From assembly GCA_024803745.1 (NCBI GenBank), contig JANJXV010000016.1, positions 45,713,763 through 45,777,762 on the forward strand: DNA of 64,000 nucleotides. The letters run 5' to 3'. Below, piece after piece: positions 23,521 through 34,994 of the stretch. The notes beneath the pieces are model-generated. The model saw nothing but the letters and a program-made list of their open reading frames with translations. It did not search any database and was not told the DNA's origin. How positions within the stretch are numbered: position 1 is the stretch's first letter; each line of letters opens with the position of its first letter. The stretch is from Megascapheus bottae. Its lineage: Eukaryota > Chordata > Mammalia > Rodentia > Geomyidae. The translations under genes and the position numbers were made by a program.

Positions 23521-26500
23521 TTGCCTATGCCTCTTTCCTGAAGTTGAAGGGGATTCCTGATGGCGCCTTATTCAGATACCAGGGGACTTCAGCCCATGCT
23601 TCCACTTGTACCCAGGGACCCAAGAAAGCCCTTCAAGTCTGACCAGGAAGGAGGTCCACAGGGCCACATCTGTGGATGGGCCTGTCCAAGGAGGGAGCCT
23701 CTCTGACCTGTGCTGCTCACAGATGGAGGTGGGGTGGGTGGCCAGCTCCTCCCTGACCCTGGCCGTTCCCTTACTCCAGCAGAAGCCTGGCAGCTCTGAG
23801 AGGCCTGGCTCTGCCTCTTCCTTTCCTTCTAGATGTGGCCAGAATCCCATCTCTGCCTGTGAGAGTAAACGGTATTTCCTTCTCTCCTGTGCAGTGGTCT
23901 AGCCTCTCCCCCAGCCCAGGACTCTACCTTGAGCATCAGCTGTACACAGAGGAGTTTTCTACCACTAGGAGCAGAGCACAGCAAGCCTTGATGAGCAAAG
24001 GAGCCCATTTGCTTTGATGGGACTGAGTTGCCTATGGCCGGAGCACAGAACAAGCCCGTGGCAGGGCGCACAGCATGTGCAGCTCTGCTCTGGGGGGCAT
24101 CTGGGGCCTCACCCTGGGGATGGACACTGACCGGTGAATGGGAAAGGAGGCCTCCAGACCATCCTGCTCCCAGGACCGCCCTGCTCCCAGATCCCTGTCC
24201 TCCCAGCCCCCAGGGGCTGAGTCACTCCCACAGCCTTAGTGGGTCCCCGATAACCTACAGATGGGGACTCTGCAAAGGCAAATGTCCTGGGTGCTTCCGT
24301 GGAATGAAACATGGCTACAGCTTTGGCTCCTAGCTGTGAAGGCCCCACCTGTATCCTTGGATGTGATTGTGGTTGGGGTGCAAGATGGAGTCACATGGGC
24401 ATCACCAGACCTGCGCATCTGGTCACACATTGGGGAAACTTCAGAAGTGATGGCTGGCCTCCATCCGCCCACTCATGCATCTTCTGCTCAGCCCATTAGC
24501 CACCCTGTTCTGAATTCTGTTCGGATGGGACTGCTTTGACTCTAGGCAGGCTCCTTTAATGAGGGCCGGGACAAGCCCCCACGGGTTCCACACCCAGGAG
24601 ACATGTCCCACCACACTCACAAGATCCAGCGGCAGGCTGGCGGCCCTCTCCGCAGAGAAGACCCAGAAGAGCCAAACACAGCTCCGTGGCAATGCAGGCA
24701 GAATCCCTGGCATCAGCGGTAAGACAGGGCATGTGTACGTGCACGGGTGAGCAGAGCGAGGGGTGTGTAGGGGCTGGGGGGTCAATGCCAGAGGCAGCAC
24801 ACGTGGGCACAGGCTGCATGCCCTGAGCATGGACATGACACTGGCTATGCTCTCCTAGGGTGTGTGTCTTCCTGTGGGGAGTGGCACCCACAGAGCCCTT
24901 GACTACACGGCACTGCCCAGCCCTACCCAACCCTCATCTCCCACCTGACCCTTCGCCGCTGGGATAGACACAGCTGGTGACAGAATGGGGCTGCCTCTGG
25001 CTCCATGCGCGGAAGGACGCGCGCCGCTGGCCTGGCCTACCTCAGCTCCTGCTCTGCTCACTCTAGCTTGCATCCAGGGTTTGTGCTACATTCTGTGTTC
25101 TTGGACTCCAGGAGCCCAGACCAGACCAAACAATCCAAGGCTAGGAAACAAGTCTCGTGGGTACACTGCACCCCACTCCCCACACGTCCCATTAGCCCAC
25201 TGTATCGTATGAGCCCTCTGCACCCCAACTCCCCATATGCTCTGCCAGCCCACTGCCCACCTGCCTGTCTATTCTCTTCTTGATAAGAATCACACTGGTG
25301 TTTGATGCACAACTGCGCAGATGGAACGTCCCCACAAAGCCACCGTGAGGGGCGCTCACTGGGTCGTATCGCCCACTTTGCCCACACTCAGAGCCACCGC
25401 GGAGAAGGTGGAGAGACACACAGAACTCAGGCCGGGTCTCCGCCAACAGCCATTCAGGCTTTTGTAGTGAGAACCAGAAGACAGGTGAACTAAGTGCCAG
25501 CTTCACGTTTGCGGTCGGTGGCGCTCGTGCCTGTGCCGTGGCTCCGCACATCTCTCCATGGCGATGCGTGATGACCTCCACATCGTTCTTAGTGGCCCAC
25601 CTTCCTGGGCTTGCGCTCCTCTCGCCTGTGTGTGGTGCTCCTCCTGCCTTGCCCTGGCGGTCCTCACTCTGTGCCTGTGAATCCCACACCTGTGCTGTGT
25701 GTAGTGAGTCACATCGGTGCTAGGTGGGGACGGAGTTTCAGCGGCTCACACCTAGGGAGGCTCCTCTACCACTGGGACCAGAGTGTCCTGGGTGTGGACC
25801 AGGTGACTCACGAGGGCAGTCACTGACTCACCTTCCTGGCACCTGCCCAGTCATGAGGAAGCTGGCCCGCCCCATCCAGCTCTCACCTGACTTGCTCTTC
25901 CAATGGGCAGCACTGACTCTGGCTTTCCATGTCAAGCAAGGGCTCGATAGCAAACTGTCACTCGAGTATTATTGCATCTGAATGAATACACAGGAATAAA
26001 CCAACAAGTGAGTGCATGAAAACGTTAGTAGGCACTCTGGAAAGGAAGAGGGCACTCGAAGGCCTGTCTGCCCTAAGGGGCGCTGTGGGTGTCGGCACAC
26101 CCTGTGGGGTATTGTATAAACCTAGGCCAAGATTTCATTATAAGGTTTATTGTAAGAGCTCATGGTGGGTTCTCTTAAACAATAGGCCATGCTCCAAGAT
26201 AGCTTGGGTCCCTTCCTGACCCTTTGGGGGTCCTGTCCAACTCAAACCACTCTAGCACCTAAGGCGAGGAGGGTCTCATCCACAGCTGTGCTGCCAAGGT
26301 GTGCAGGATTACAACAGCATGCGGAATCATGGCGGCAAGCTCCCAGCACCCAGCACACAGCACACAGCACACATGTCTTCCGCACTATGCCACGGATGCC
26401 CCTGGGGACAGCTGGCATTGCTCTCTGCACCAGGTGCCCAGATGCTCCTGAACAGATACCTTGGAAATCACTATCAGATTGGGTGGCCCTGCGGCCTTGT

Positions 26501-27007
26501 GCCTACAGCTGAAAGTGATGAAGAATTTCACGTGGCCGCATGAGGACTCCAGAACTCCAAACCAGCCTCACGCCTCTGCCACCCTCCCGGGTCAGAGCTG
26601 CCCAGGCATCCCAGCACTCTCCTCCACTGCTGCAAGGTGTGATTAATGCCGTCGTTGAGAGCAGAGGGTGGCATCTCCCCCAGGATGGCCACGCCATTGT
26701 CAAGCACCTGCACTGTTTGGTTTGAGAACAAACAATGGCTCCACATCCCAAACTTTCAATCGCTGGTGCCAGGCCAGACACACTTCATGTTTTTTCAAAG
26801 GCAACTGGGTAAATGAAGGCAAGTCGGCAATGTCCTTTCTCGGGGCCTGTGTCTTCCGAGACAGACCTTTCTGACATGCCACTTCTGGCACTAACTCGAT
26901 CCTTTGTGAAGTTCCCTGAGATACCCAGGATTGAAGCGCTGCTTAAGCGCTACCTTGTTCATTTTCCTAAATGCTAATGGAAAGCACATTTCAGACAAAC
27001 CAACTTT
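23521..27007. other. GC-rich single-copy DNA, no gene recognised
   Basis: This 3.5-kb stretch holds only short overlapping open frames on both strands (the longest about 165 codons), none with a recognisable domain. A short CAGCACA repeat lies at 26344-26372. An AATAAA at 25995-26000 has no supporting gene context. A small AT-richer patch at about 26095-26200 is unremarkable. I see no promoter or exon I can defend. Confidence 0.5.
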
Positions 27008-27155
27008 CATCCACATGAACGCAGCGACATTTTCAGATTCATCCCGTCCACATGGATGTGGCCACGTTTGCAGATTCCTTCCATCTACATGAATGTACCC
27101 ATGTCTTCAGATTCGTTCCATCCACGTGGATGTGGCCATGCTTTCAGATTCCTTC
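27008..27155 (+). repeat. 37-bp minisatellite, four tandem copies
   Basis: Four abutting 37-bp units lie at 27008-27044, 27045-27081, 27082-27118 and 27119-27155. Each has the form CATCCACRTG, a variable middle, then TTTCAGATTC and ending TTC or TCC. Divergence between units is substantial, so the array is older than the 40-bp one at 32.06 kb. The fourth unit begins with the perfect 14-bp palindrome CATCCACGTGGATG (27119-27132), centred on a CACGTG E-box. Confidence 0.92.
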
Positions 27156-28316
27156 CCATCAGAAGTTTCTGCTACCTGTGCTCATTTTTAAGGCAGGCTT
27201 TGTCCTGGAGCGCTGCTGCTCCACTGCTGTGCTGCCAGGGTTTGCCATGTCAGTGGCTTCACCCTCTTCTCTTCCCTCCATTTCTTGGTTTTCTACAAAA
27301 CAAAGCAAAACAAACAATCGAGATGCATTGTGTTCCTGCTCAGGCAATGGTCTGAGAGTGGCCTTGTAGCTGGCAGCTCCAGCAGAGGCCTGGACTGGTG
27401 GTGTCGTGGGGCCTTTTGAAGGCCAATGGACTGCAGTAGCTATGGGTCAGCCATGTGGTCATTTGATTGTCACATCCTTCGTGAGCTCAGGGCTTTTCCA
27501 CTTGAGCTTCTCCAGTACTATTCATTTATTTAGCTTTCTGATAGTGTTTCATGCTTTTACCCAGAACTGACCTTGTGCTACTACTGTCTTCCTACCTCTA
27601 CCTCCTGAGGTATGTTCTACCATGCCTAGCTCTTGCACCCTTTTGAGAGAGTAGTTTCAGGAGCGTGGAGATGGGGATTATGTAGGCAGGGCAAGTTGTG
27701 CAGATCTACCCAGCCAAGCCGGGCCATCCCAGGCTCCTCCAGGCCACACCGGCCCTCTAGCTCTGGACAACTCCATTCTACAATGGGGTAGTTCTGGAGA
27801 CTCATGGTTGGTGACATCAAGCCACCACATCTGAAAAGTCATTACTTGCCATTCCTGGAGGCAAGTGACAACTGGAATGCCATCCTGGAAGGCTGGGTTT
27901 GTCCCTTCAGGACTGTCACAATGGAAGCAGGCAGTGCAGCCATCAGGCCTGTTGGGGGAGAGACTTTGAGAGCCGATCTGTGTTTCCTGGCCAGGTTGCA
28001 CTGCCTGGGCTCAGATCTTCTGAGACAGGAGGCTGATGTGGCCTCTGCTGGGCCTCTGCTGGGCCCCGGTTCCCTCCCTAGGACCACCCAGAATCCTCTA
28101 GACTCAGCCAAAGGCCAGTCCTCCCCAACATGCTGCAACACAGGCCCCACACAGGTTAGAGACTCCGTCCTATCGGGAGAAGCATGTTTACAGCTGAAAG
28201 TCCCCTAAGAAGCTGGCTAAAAGCATTTGAAGACCAAGAAGTACTATGCAAAATAAACACCCCTAATCCACGTGAGCCTAGGATCGAAGAGTTGGGATGG
28301 TGATTGACCAAAAAAC
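27156..28316. other. Single-copy DNA, no gene recognised
   Basis: About 1.16 kb of mixed composition with small overlapping frames on both strands (up to 134 codons) and no family resemblance. An AT-richer patch lies at about 27510-27560. Nothing else stands out. Confidence 0.5.
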
Positions 28317-28504
28317 TCTTTTTTTTTTTTTTCATTCCTTGGGCCTGAACTCAGGGCCTGGGTACTTTTTGCTCAAGTCTAGCACCCTGTCACTTGAGCC
28401 ACAGCACTACTCTAGCTTTTTCTGAGTATGTGGTACCGAGGAATCAAACCCAGGGCTTCGTGCATGCTAGACAAGCACGCTACCACTAGGCTATGCTCCT
28501 GGCC
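28317..28504 (-). mobile_element. ID-like two-part SINE, minus strand
   Basis: Read on the minus strand, the element starts near 28504 with the ID-like half. This includes the stretch complementary to GGTTCGATTCC, the tRNA-like B box of RNA polymerase III, here changed to GGTTTGATTCC. The second half follows (CTCAAGTGACAGGGTG and CAGGCCCTGAGTTCAGG) and it ends in an A-tail, seen as the T run at 28319-28332. Imperfect AAAACT-type flanks suggest a target-site duplication. It has the same family layout as the elements at 31380, 48866 and 50592. It is a non-autonomous retroposon moved by LINE-1 machinery. Confidence 0.88.
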
Positions 28505-29603
28505 CTGAAAACTTTTTCTTTTACATCTTATAGAAAAGAGTCTTTCTAGAATTATATCCACTGTCCTCCTAAGTAAACACAGCAGAGCACACAAAAGCTT
28601 GATTTCCAATCGCTAATGTCTTCTCCTGAAATCCCTAAAATCCAGCCAGGGATTGACCCAGGCTGTCTGATGGGTGACTCATGAGGTAGTGGTCCCAGCA
28701 GGTGTGTGGTGCACAAAGCAGGCACGGTGGAAGCAGAGTCCGGCTGGGCACCACCACAGAGCAGCCATGCTGAGCCCCAGAATGGCAAACCCCTGCGCCT
28801 GGGTCTGCATGAGGTTTCTGAAAGGCGGGCGAGGCTACCCTGTTGAGGGTTCCCACGTCTCAGCCAGATGCCAAGGTCAGCTCCCCGCTAGCCTCAGTCA
28901 GGCTGGCATGAGACTAGCAGCCACTACACAGTCCTACTACGTGGGCCTCTCTCCTGTGGCAGCTGGCTTTCTAGAGCTGGGTCGTGAGGGAGCACCCCGC
29001 AAGGAAAGGTAATCCTGGACCTGAGCTGTCCCTCAGTGGGGCCACTGTGCCTGTGACACCGGGCGGGAGCTGGTTAACAGAAAGTCTGCTGCTCCTGGGT
29101 GTCAGGCTCTGGGTGAAGGCTAATGGAGTCCCACCGACGTTCCTAATTACCTGTGAAATTGAGGATCTATTTTCAGACAAGACTCAAACGCGATTCCACC
29201 AGAGGGGTTGAGGACACCTCCTCCCCGTCCACAGGAGGAGGCCTGCCTGCCCCGCAGCTTCAGAGGTGCTGTGCACAGCAGCAGCAGAGGAACACAGCTC
29301 TGCTGGGAGCCTGCACACCGCCATCGTGGCCGCAGCTGTGGACAGGAGCGGGCTGGGTCTGGCGCCTGCCACAGAGCCCACTGTGCAGCCCACTGCATGG
29401 TGGTGAACACGGGCCACATCTTGCAGCCGTGCAGGCGTGGTGACGTGCTGCACACCATTCTGTAGATAGCACCACCAAGTCCTGGCCTTCAGAAGCCCGC
29501 CTGGTCCCTGCACCACAGCCCTGCTGCAGCGGGGCACACACAGCACCGTGAGTGGGTTTTTAATTTAAGAGAAAAGGCAAAATGTACAAAAAGAAGAGAG
29601 GTG
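28505..29603. other. Single-copy DNA, no gene recognised
   Basis: About 1.1 kb of GC-rich sequence with overlapping short frames on both strands between 28.97 and 29.55 kb. No frame shows a domain and several are equally long on opposite strands, which is what GC-rich non-coding DNA gives. Confidence 0.5.
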
Positions 29604-29868
29604 GGGGCTAGGTGAGCTGGTGCACACAGAGATGGAAAGATCATGGTTTGAGACCAGTGCTTCCCTCACCCCAGAAGTTACTGAGCTACACTAAGAGCCG
29701 GTTCTGGTGGCTCACAAGTGTGATCCCAGCTGCAGGGGATCCCAGCTGGAGGTGGACGCATCTAAGTGACACCTCACAAACTAAAAGCCAGAGGGAAGGG
29801 AAGTGGCTCAGGAGATAGAGCACTTGCCTAGCAAGTGTGAAGCCTTGAGTCAGTCTCCAGGACAGCCA
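29604..29868 (+). mobile_element. Old composite SINE (B1-like part plus ID-like part)
   Basis: The left part contains TGGTGCACACAGAG and CTGGTGGCTCACAAGTGTGA followed by ATCCCAGCTG, the 7SL/B1-type wording. The right part contains AAGTGGCTCAGGAGATAGAG and CTTGCCTAGCAAGTG, the ID/tRNA-Ala-type wording, and ends in a purine-rich tail. The copy is clearly diverged. This arrangement resembles B1-dID-type composites known in rodents. The subfamily is not assigned. Confidence 0.7.
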
Positions 29869-31366
29869 AGGAGAAGGAGGAGTGAGGGGAAGGAGGGAGG
29901 CAGAGGAGATGATGAGAGGAGAGGATGGGAAGAAATGGAAGAGGCATCTTAGGCCCCTCTCAAAACTTAAAATTTGGCTTTGTGACTTGTAAGAGGTGCT
30001 GCTGATGGTGACTGGCTTAGGGGAGACTGGGCTTTCAGCTCAATCTTATACCCAGGTCCTTGGGGACCCAAAGTGGTGGCCTTTAGTAGCCCATTGATTG
30101 GCTGTTTGCTGAACAGCTGATTAGTCTCAGAGGGACGAGCCCTCCCCGCAGGGCGCCCGGTGCCTGAACACCCACAGCCTCCCCACAGGACATCTGTGCA
30201 ACCAGGAGCTCCATCAAAGGCCACCATTCCCTGACCGGGAGCCAGTGGCCAGGTCCCAGTCTCAGGGTCTGTTTCTGTTTGGTGTCGCAGTGGACGGGTG
30301 AGGTGGGACAGGAGCATCCCCAGGACCAGAAGGCCAGACAGGACACAGGTGATGGCCAGGATGGCTGCACGTGGGAACCACTTCTCACCCGCAGCACGTG
30401 GCCTGGCTGCTCTCTGACCTGGAGGTGGGAGCAGCGGGAGACACCCAGGAACTTCCGAAGACCAGCCAGGTGAGGGGGGGTTTGGAACCCTGAAGAGGCA
30501 CTGAGTGTGTCCCCACTACGGGCAGCAGGGACTGCTGCACGCCACTCGCCACCACGGGCACTCAGCATCCCGCCAGTGCCCCCTGGACAGCACACCACCC
30601 ATGTGGTCCCTCCTGGTTGACAAAAAGGCCTGTCCCCATTTCTCCCCATTCACCTCAATGCATTCCGTGGGGCCTGCGGGGGCAGAGACTCCTCCTCCCT
30701 GATGGAGTCTGGTGGCTCTGCTCTGGCTGCGTCTACCTTTCGGATATTTACTGGATTTGTCATGTGGTAGTAGTTATTCTTCATGTTTTCAAAGGTCCTT
30801 GTTTTCCATAGACAAGTGTCAACGTTTATCATATTTACCAGCAAAACTGCACAACATCTTGGATTCATTTCAGATAGAGCAGGGAGAGAGCAGGCTGGTG
30901 AAACTGGATGGTCTTGAATGCAGCGGTGGAGCAGCCCAGAGTTAGAACCTGCAACCAGGCTACAGGCCCCATGCTGACCTCCTCTGCCTCTTTCGGAAAA
31001 CCTTCAAGACAAGAGTTAGCGAGGCTCACCATGTGTCACAACGCGGCTTCCAGAAGATCCTCGGTCACCACAGGCTCGTCACATTCCCCTGCTCCTTGTG
31101 AGCTGGCACCCCGCTGCCCTTCCTCAGCTGGCCTGGATGTCCGCAGGGTGTGGACATCAGTGACCCTTGGTGTGTGCTGCTCTGCCTCACTATCCCCAGG
31201 TGCGGCGCTGCAAATCTGCATGCAACACACATCTGGTCTCCTTCTACAAGTGCTGCTATGTCATTGTTAGAGATCTGTTTTACGTAGGAAAAAAGCACCG
31301 TCTTAAAGCACAACCCTATGTGTTACTCTGTGTAGCTTAACGTGCAAATACACAGCACCTTTGGTT
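29869..31366. other. Single-copy DNA with a short purine-rich tract, no gene recognised
   Basis: The first 80 bp (29869-29950) are almost pure purine (GGAGAAGGAGGAGTGAGG and similar), probably the extended tail of the preceding SINE. The remainder is GC-rich with overlapping frames on both strands. A 188-codon minus-strand frame at 30083-30649 is the longest and has no recognisable domain. Confidence 0.5.
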
Positions 31367-31379
31367 AAAAGCATGTCTC

Positions 31380-31578
31380 GGGCCTGGAGTTTGGCCTAGT
31401 GGTTAAAGTGCTTGCCTAGCATGCACAAAGACCCAGGTTCGATTCCTCGGTACCACATACATAGAAAAAAGCCAGAAGTGGTGCTGAGGCTCAAGTGGTA
31501 GAGCTCTAGTCTTGAGAAAGTCCAAGGACAGTGCTCAGGCCCTGAGCTCAAGCCCAGGACTGGCAAAAAAAAAAAAAA
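31380..31578 (+). mobile_element. ID-like two-part SINE with perfect target-site duplication
   Basis: A full-length element of about 199 bp. The left half carries CTAGTGGTTAAAGTGCTTGC and the B box GGTTCGATTCC at 31437-31447. The right half carries CTCAAGTGGTAGAGCTCTAG and CAGGCCCTGAGCTCAAG, and a tail of about 18 A follows. It is flanked by the 13-bp direct repeat AAAAGCATGTCTC at 31367-31379 and 31579-31591, which shows insertion by target-primed reverse transcription. The A-tail and perfect duplication suggest a fairly young insertion. Confidence 0.95.
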
Positions 31579-31591
31579 AAAAGCATGTCTC

Positions 31592-32060
31592 ACATGCTTA
31601 CTGCAAAAATATTACACATATGAGCACATACCTTCCTAGAACTCTCCTTTCATTTGTCCAGCCCTAGAGAAGCTGGGAGACAGTTGTGAGGCTCAGGGTC
31701 CTTGTGCTCTGGTCCATAGACCATTCTGGAAGCGAGTTCCATGACTCCAGTTTACTCTTCTCTTCCTCCAGTCCACAATGAGATGTACACGTGCATGCAT
31801 GTCTGTGTGCGTGCATGTACATGTATGAGCCTGCCTGTGTCTGTGTGTGCACGAGCATGCATGTGTGTCTCTCGCATACTTGGAATATGAACAGGATGTG
31901 CTTTACTGGCAGCAGAAAAACAAAGGGATGAAGTTGGAATTGTTTGAGTTTTCAGTAGTTCAGCAACTTGAGAGAAGAAAAAAGGAGATTCTAGCAGGCA
32001 GCCCACTTTCCACAGCCACACCTCAAGCTGTGGGCAGCTGTGGTCTGTCTGGTCACTGCC
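31592..32060. other. Single-copy DNA with GT/CA-rich patch
   Basis: A GT-rich alternating tract lies at about 31786-31868 (CGTGCATGCATGTCTGTGTG and similar), able in principle to adopt Z-DNA. The rest is unremarkable and holds no recognisable exon. Confidence 0.55.
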
Positions 32061-32163
32061 CACACTGCCGGCGAGTGACGGGCTAGCCCCCACAGAGCCC
32101 CACACTGCCGGCGAGTGACGGGCTAGCCCCCACAGAGCCCCACACTGCCGGCGAGTGACGGGC
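32061..32163 (+). repeat. 40-bp minisatellite, 2.6 identical copies
   Basis: Two complete 40-bp units (32061-32100, 32101-32140) and a 23-bp partial third (32141-32163) are identical at every base. Each begins CACACTGCCGGCGAGTGACG and ends CACAGAGCCC. Perfect identity points to very recent duplication, or ongoing copy-number change. Each unit holds two CpG sites in an otherwise CpG-poor area. Confidence 0.95.
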
Positions 32164-34840
32164 CACCCTCTGGCCAGGAAAAGCTACTGCTCTCTATTCC
32201 TAAAGGTTTTCTGTTTTATTTTAGTTTTTTGTCACAGGAGTTTGGGGCTGTGGCCTTCACCTTGCTCGGCAGGCAGAGGTCATTTGTTTGAGGAAGAGAG
32301 TAGCGAGTTCCTGGAACACCAGCCCCACAGAGAACGCAGGGCTCATCTTCCAAGTCCCGGCCGCGTGGGCCTCCGTGGGCCTCCGTGGGCCACGCCCCCA
32401 CGTGCCAGGCACCCTTGTGAAGGTGGCCAAAGAGTCCACGCCTAAGAGTCCATCCCAGGAGATTCACCATACAGTCTGTGGGCTCTGGACCCGTGGCATC
32501 TAACCCCTTGTTTTTTTGCCACTGTTAGAGGTTGTTTGGGGCCTTAGGGAAAGCATGTGACATGCCACCCACCCCAGACCCCCAGTGAGTAGGACTCTGC
32601 TAGGGCAGCTTCTGGGGTCAGGAATGGGGACACTCAAGAGCCCCCCACAACCATAGCCCCCAGGTCCCATGCTCTCTCCCAGGACTCCTGGGCTTGCTGG
32701 GCCACCCCCTGTTATGTTCTGCTATGAAGTCGGACAGTGTCAGAATTCCTTCTTCTAAGCCATGCCTTTACAAACATTGTGAAAAGGATCCCACCCCGGG
32801 AAGCCTGGCCAGCACGTACTTGCTGAGGTGGGACGCTGGATGTGGGAGCCCTGATGGAAACCCTGTTATGATAATAGAAATAGATAGTTCTGTTCCATTC
32901 TATTCCATTATTTTAAAATGCTAGTTAGAACTCATTAAATTGATTTCACAACCAGTTAATTGGCTGTGACCTGCAGTGTTCAGACCGCTCTGTCATCTGC
33001 CTCCTGGAAGCTGTGCTGAGGAAGCGGGCAGCCCCGACGCCAGGCTCCGGCTTGTTTCTGCCTCTCCTGCCTTCTTTCCCACCAGAGCCAGCATCTTCAG
33101 CACCCTAATTACCCGGCTGTGCAGGCATCCTGCTGCCCTCCCCCACCCTCCCAGCCACCCAGCCCTGATCCCGGAGCCCAGCAAGCAGCCTGCTCTGAGC
33201 CTGCCTGGCGGGGTCTGGAGGGGCCCGTGCCTGCCTTGCACAGAGTCCCGAGGGTCCCCAAAGCTCATCCTCCCCCAGAGCCCAACAGTGGGGTGAGAGA
33301 ACGCAGCAGCAGAGCATTTCAGCCACGTCCCAGGCCTAGAGCTGTGAGTGATTTGGAGAACTCTTTTCATCTCACATTTTCCAAAGTGCATCATAGTACT
33401 TATGGAACCAAAAGGAAAATCAATGTTAAGATAAAGGTATTTTGGGTTTACAAAGGTACTGAGGTGTACTACTTCTTTACTTTTAGGTCCTATATCATTT
33501 TAGGCACTTCTAAGTACCTATATTTTATGGAATCATATTTGAAGCCAATTCGAATATGATAAAGTTCTATCTAAATTTCTGCATTTCCCTGTTTATAATT
33601 AAAATTAAAGAAAAAAAGATAAAGATAAAATGAGATGCTTCCTCTGCAGGAAGGCATAGCGCTCAGGTGAGGAGCAGGAAGAGCCCACAGTGAGCACTGG
33701 ACAAGAGACAGGGCAGGGGTGGTCATATGCCTAGAAAGCCACAAAGGTGACCGCCGCCATTGCCTGAGCAGGCTCGGGGGGGGCCATCTGGCCATCGTCT
33801 GTCATGTGATGAGGGTCTTCACAGCCCACAGGCAGGATGGCTGAAACCCTGCTGGACTTGAGGTCTCGGGCTCCCGAGATTGGAGAGCAGTGTCTTCGCA
33901 GTGGGGTGCTCCCAGAATTAGAGGATTGCTCCCCAACATGTGCTCTAGAAGGCCGGAGGAGGGGCTGCACGTGTGTCCAGCTGCACCCTGAGCCCGTGAG
34001 TCTCCACGTTTGATCCACGGACAGCTGGTGGGTTCTATTTCATCTACACGGCCCCTTCTGGCTCCAGCAACACTCAGAGTGGAAACACAGGTTAGGGGTT
34101 TAACCCCAGCATGGTTGGAAAGTAGAAATGAAACCTGGCAAGTGGTTGAACTAAACTGCAGACCTAATTGCTTTCACTTAAAACAATATTACAGCAAATG
34201 TGATCTTGTGTTTAACTTGGAGGGGCTCTCTGTTGGCAGCCCAGCTCTGCTCTGATTTCTCACAAGGGAGGCCTTGCCCTGAAGAAGGCTCACACAAAAA
34301 CATTATAAAGTGAAGAACTCTGTGGGGTTTTCTTTTAGCTAAAAGAACCTTTTCAGATGGAGCGAATGGCCACTGCACAGCTGCTCTTGACCACGGGAGG
34401 GGCCGTGGATGCACTGACCCTGCTGAAGGCAGGGAGGGCTATCCCTGCACACCACAGCTGTGTGGGGCCCAGAGGCGGAAGACTGTGTGAAATCCACCAG
34501 GACAGTGAGTCGGGCAGGTCCTGGGAGGAGCTGGGAACTGCAGAATTGCACGTTCATTGAAGGATGATCCCTAACCATCTTCCTACACACTTCACAATTT
34601 CTGTGTTCACTCCCAAGTTGAGCTTTTCTCACAGTTGCCAAAACAGCTGTTCACACGGTAGAGATGGGGCCCTGGGGCCTGGGGCCCCTCCCAGCCGCCC
34701 ACAGTGTGGCAGCAGCCCCAGTGCAACACCGGCTGGGGCCACATCTGGGTGCTGCTGGAGGTAAAATCCTTGTGGGTGAATGGGGGGGGGTCCTGGAGCC
34801 CCTCACACAGCTGACCCACTGTGTGGCCATGTGTCCTCTT
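32164..34840. other. Single-copy DNA, alternating GC-rich and AT-rich patches, no gene recognised
   Basis: GC-rich parts (32.3-32.7, 33.0-33.35 and 34.65-34.8 kb) carry overlapping short frames on both strands. A partial tandem GGGCCTCC-GTGGGCC repeat sits at 32367-32395. AT-rich parts at about 32860-32970 and 33370-33620 contain clustered TTAATT, TTAAAA and ATAATT words and could be regulatory or simply isochore texture. No exon is supported. Confidence 0.5.
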
Positions 34841-34994
34841 AGAGAGAGAGAGACAGAGAGACTGAGACAGACAGAGACAGAGACAGAGACAGAGGCAGAG
34901 GCAGAGAGACAGAGGCAGAGACAGACAGAGACTGAGGCAGACAGACAGAGGAGGGGGGAGGGAGAGAGAGGGAGACAGAGAGAGAGAGACAGAG
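34841..34994 (+). repeat. GA/GACA-rich polypurine tract
   Basis: About 154 bp built from GAGA, GACAGA and GGCAGA words, with the plus strand nearly free of T. It probably grew from a (GA)n microsatellite. Such tracts are prone to slippage and triplex formation. Confidence 0.9.

Noticed and set aside
31437..31447. tRNA gene suggested by a GGTTCGATTCC B box
   Set aside because: It lies inside a SINE with an A-tail and target-site duplication, and no cloverleaf with paired acceptor stem can be drawn. The same box recurs in the other copies.
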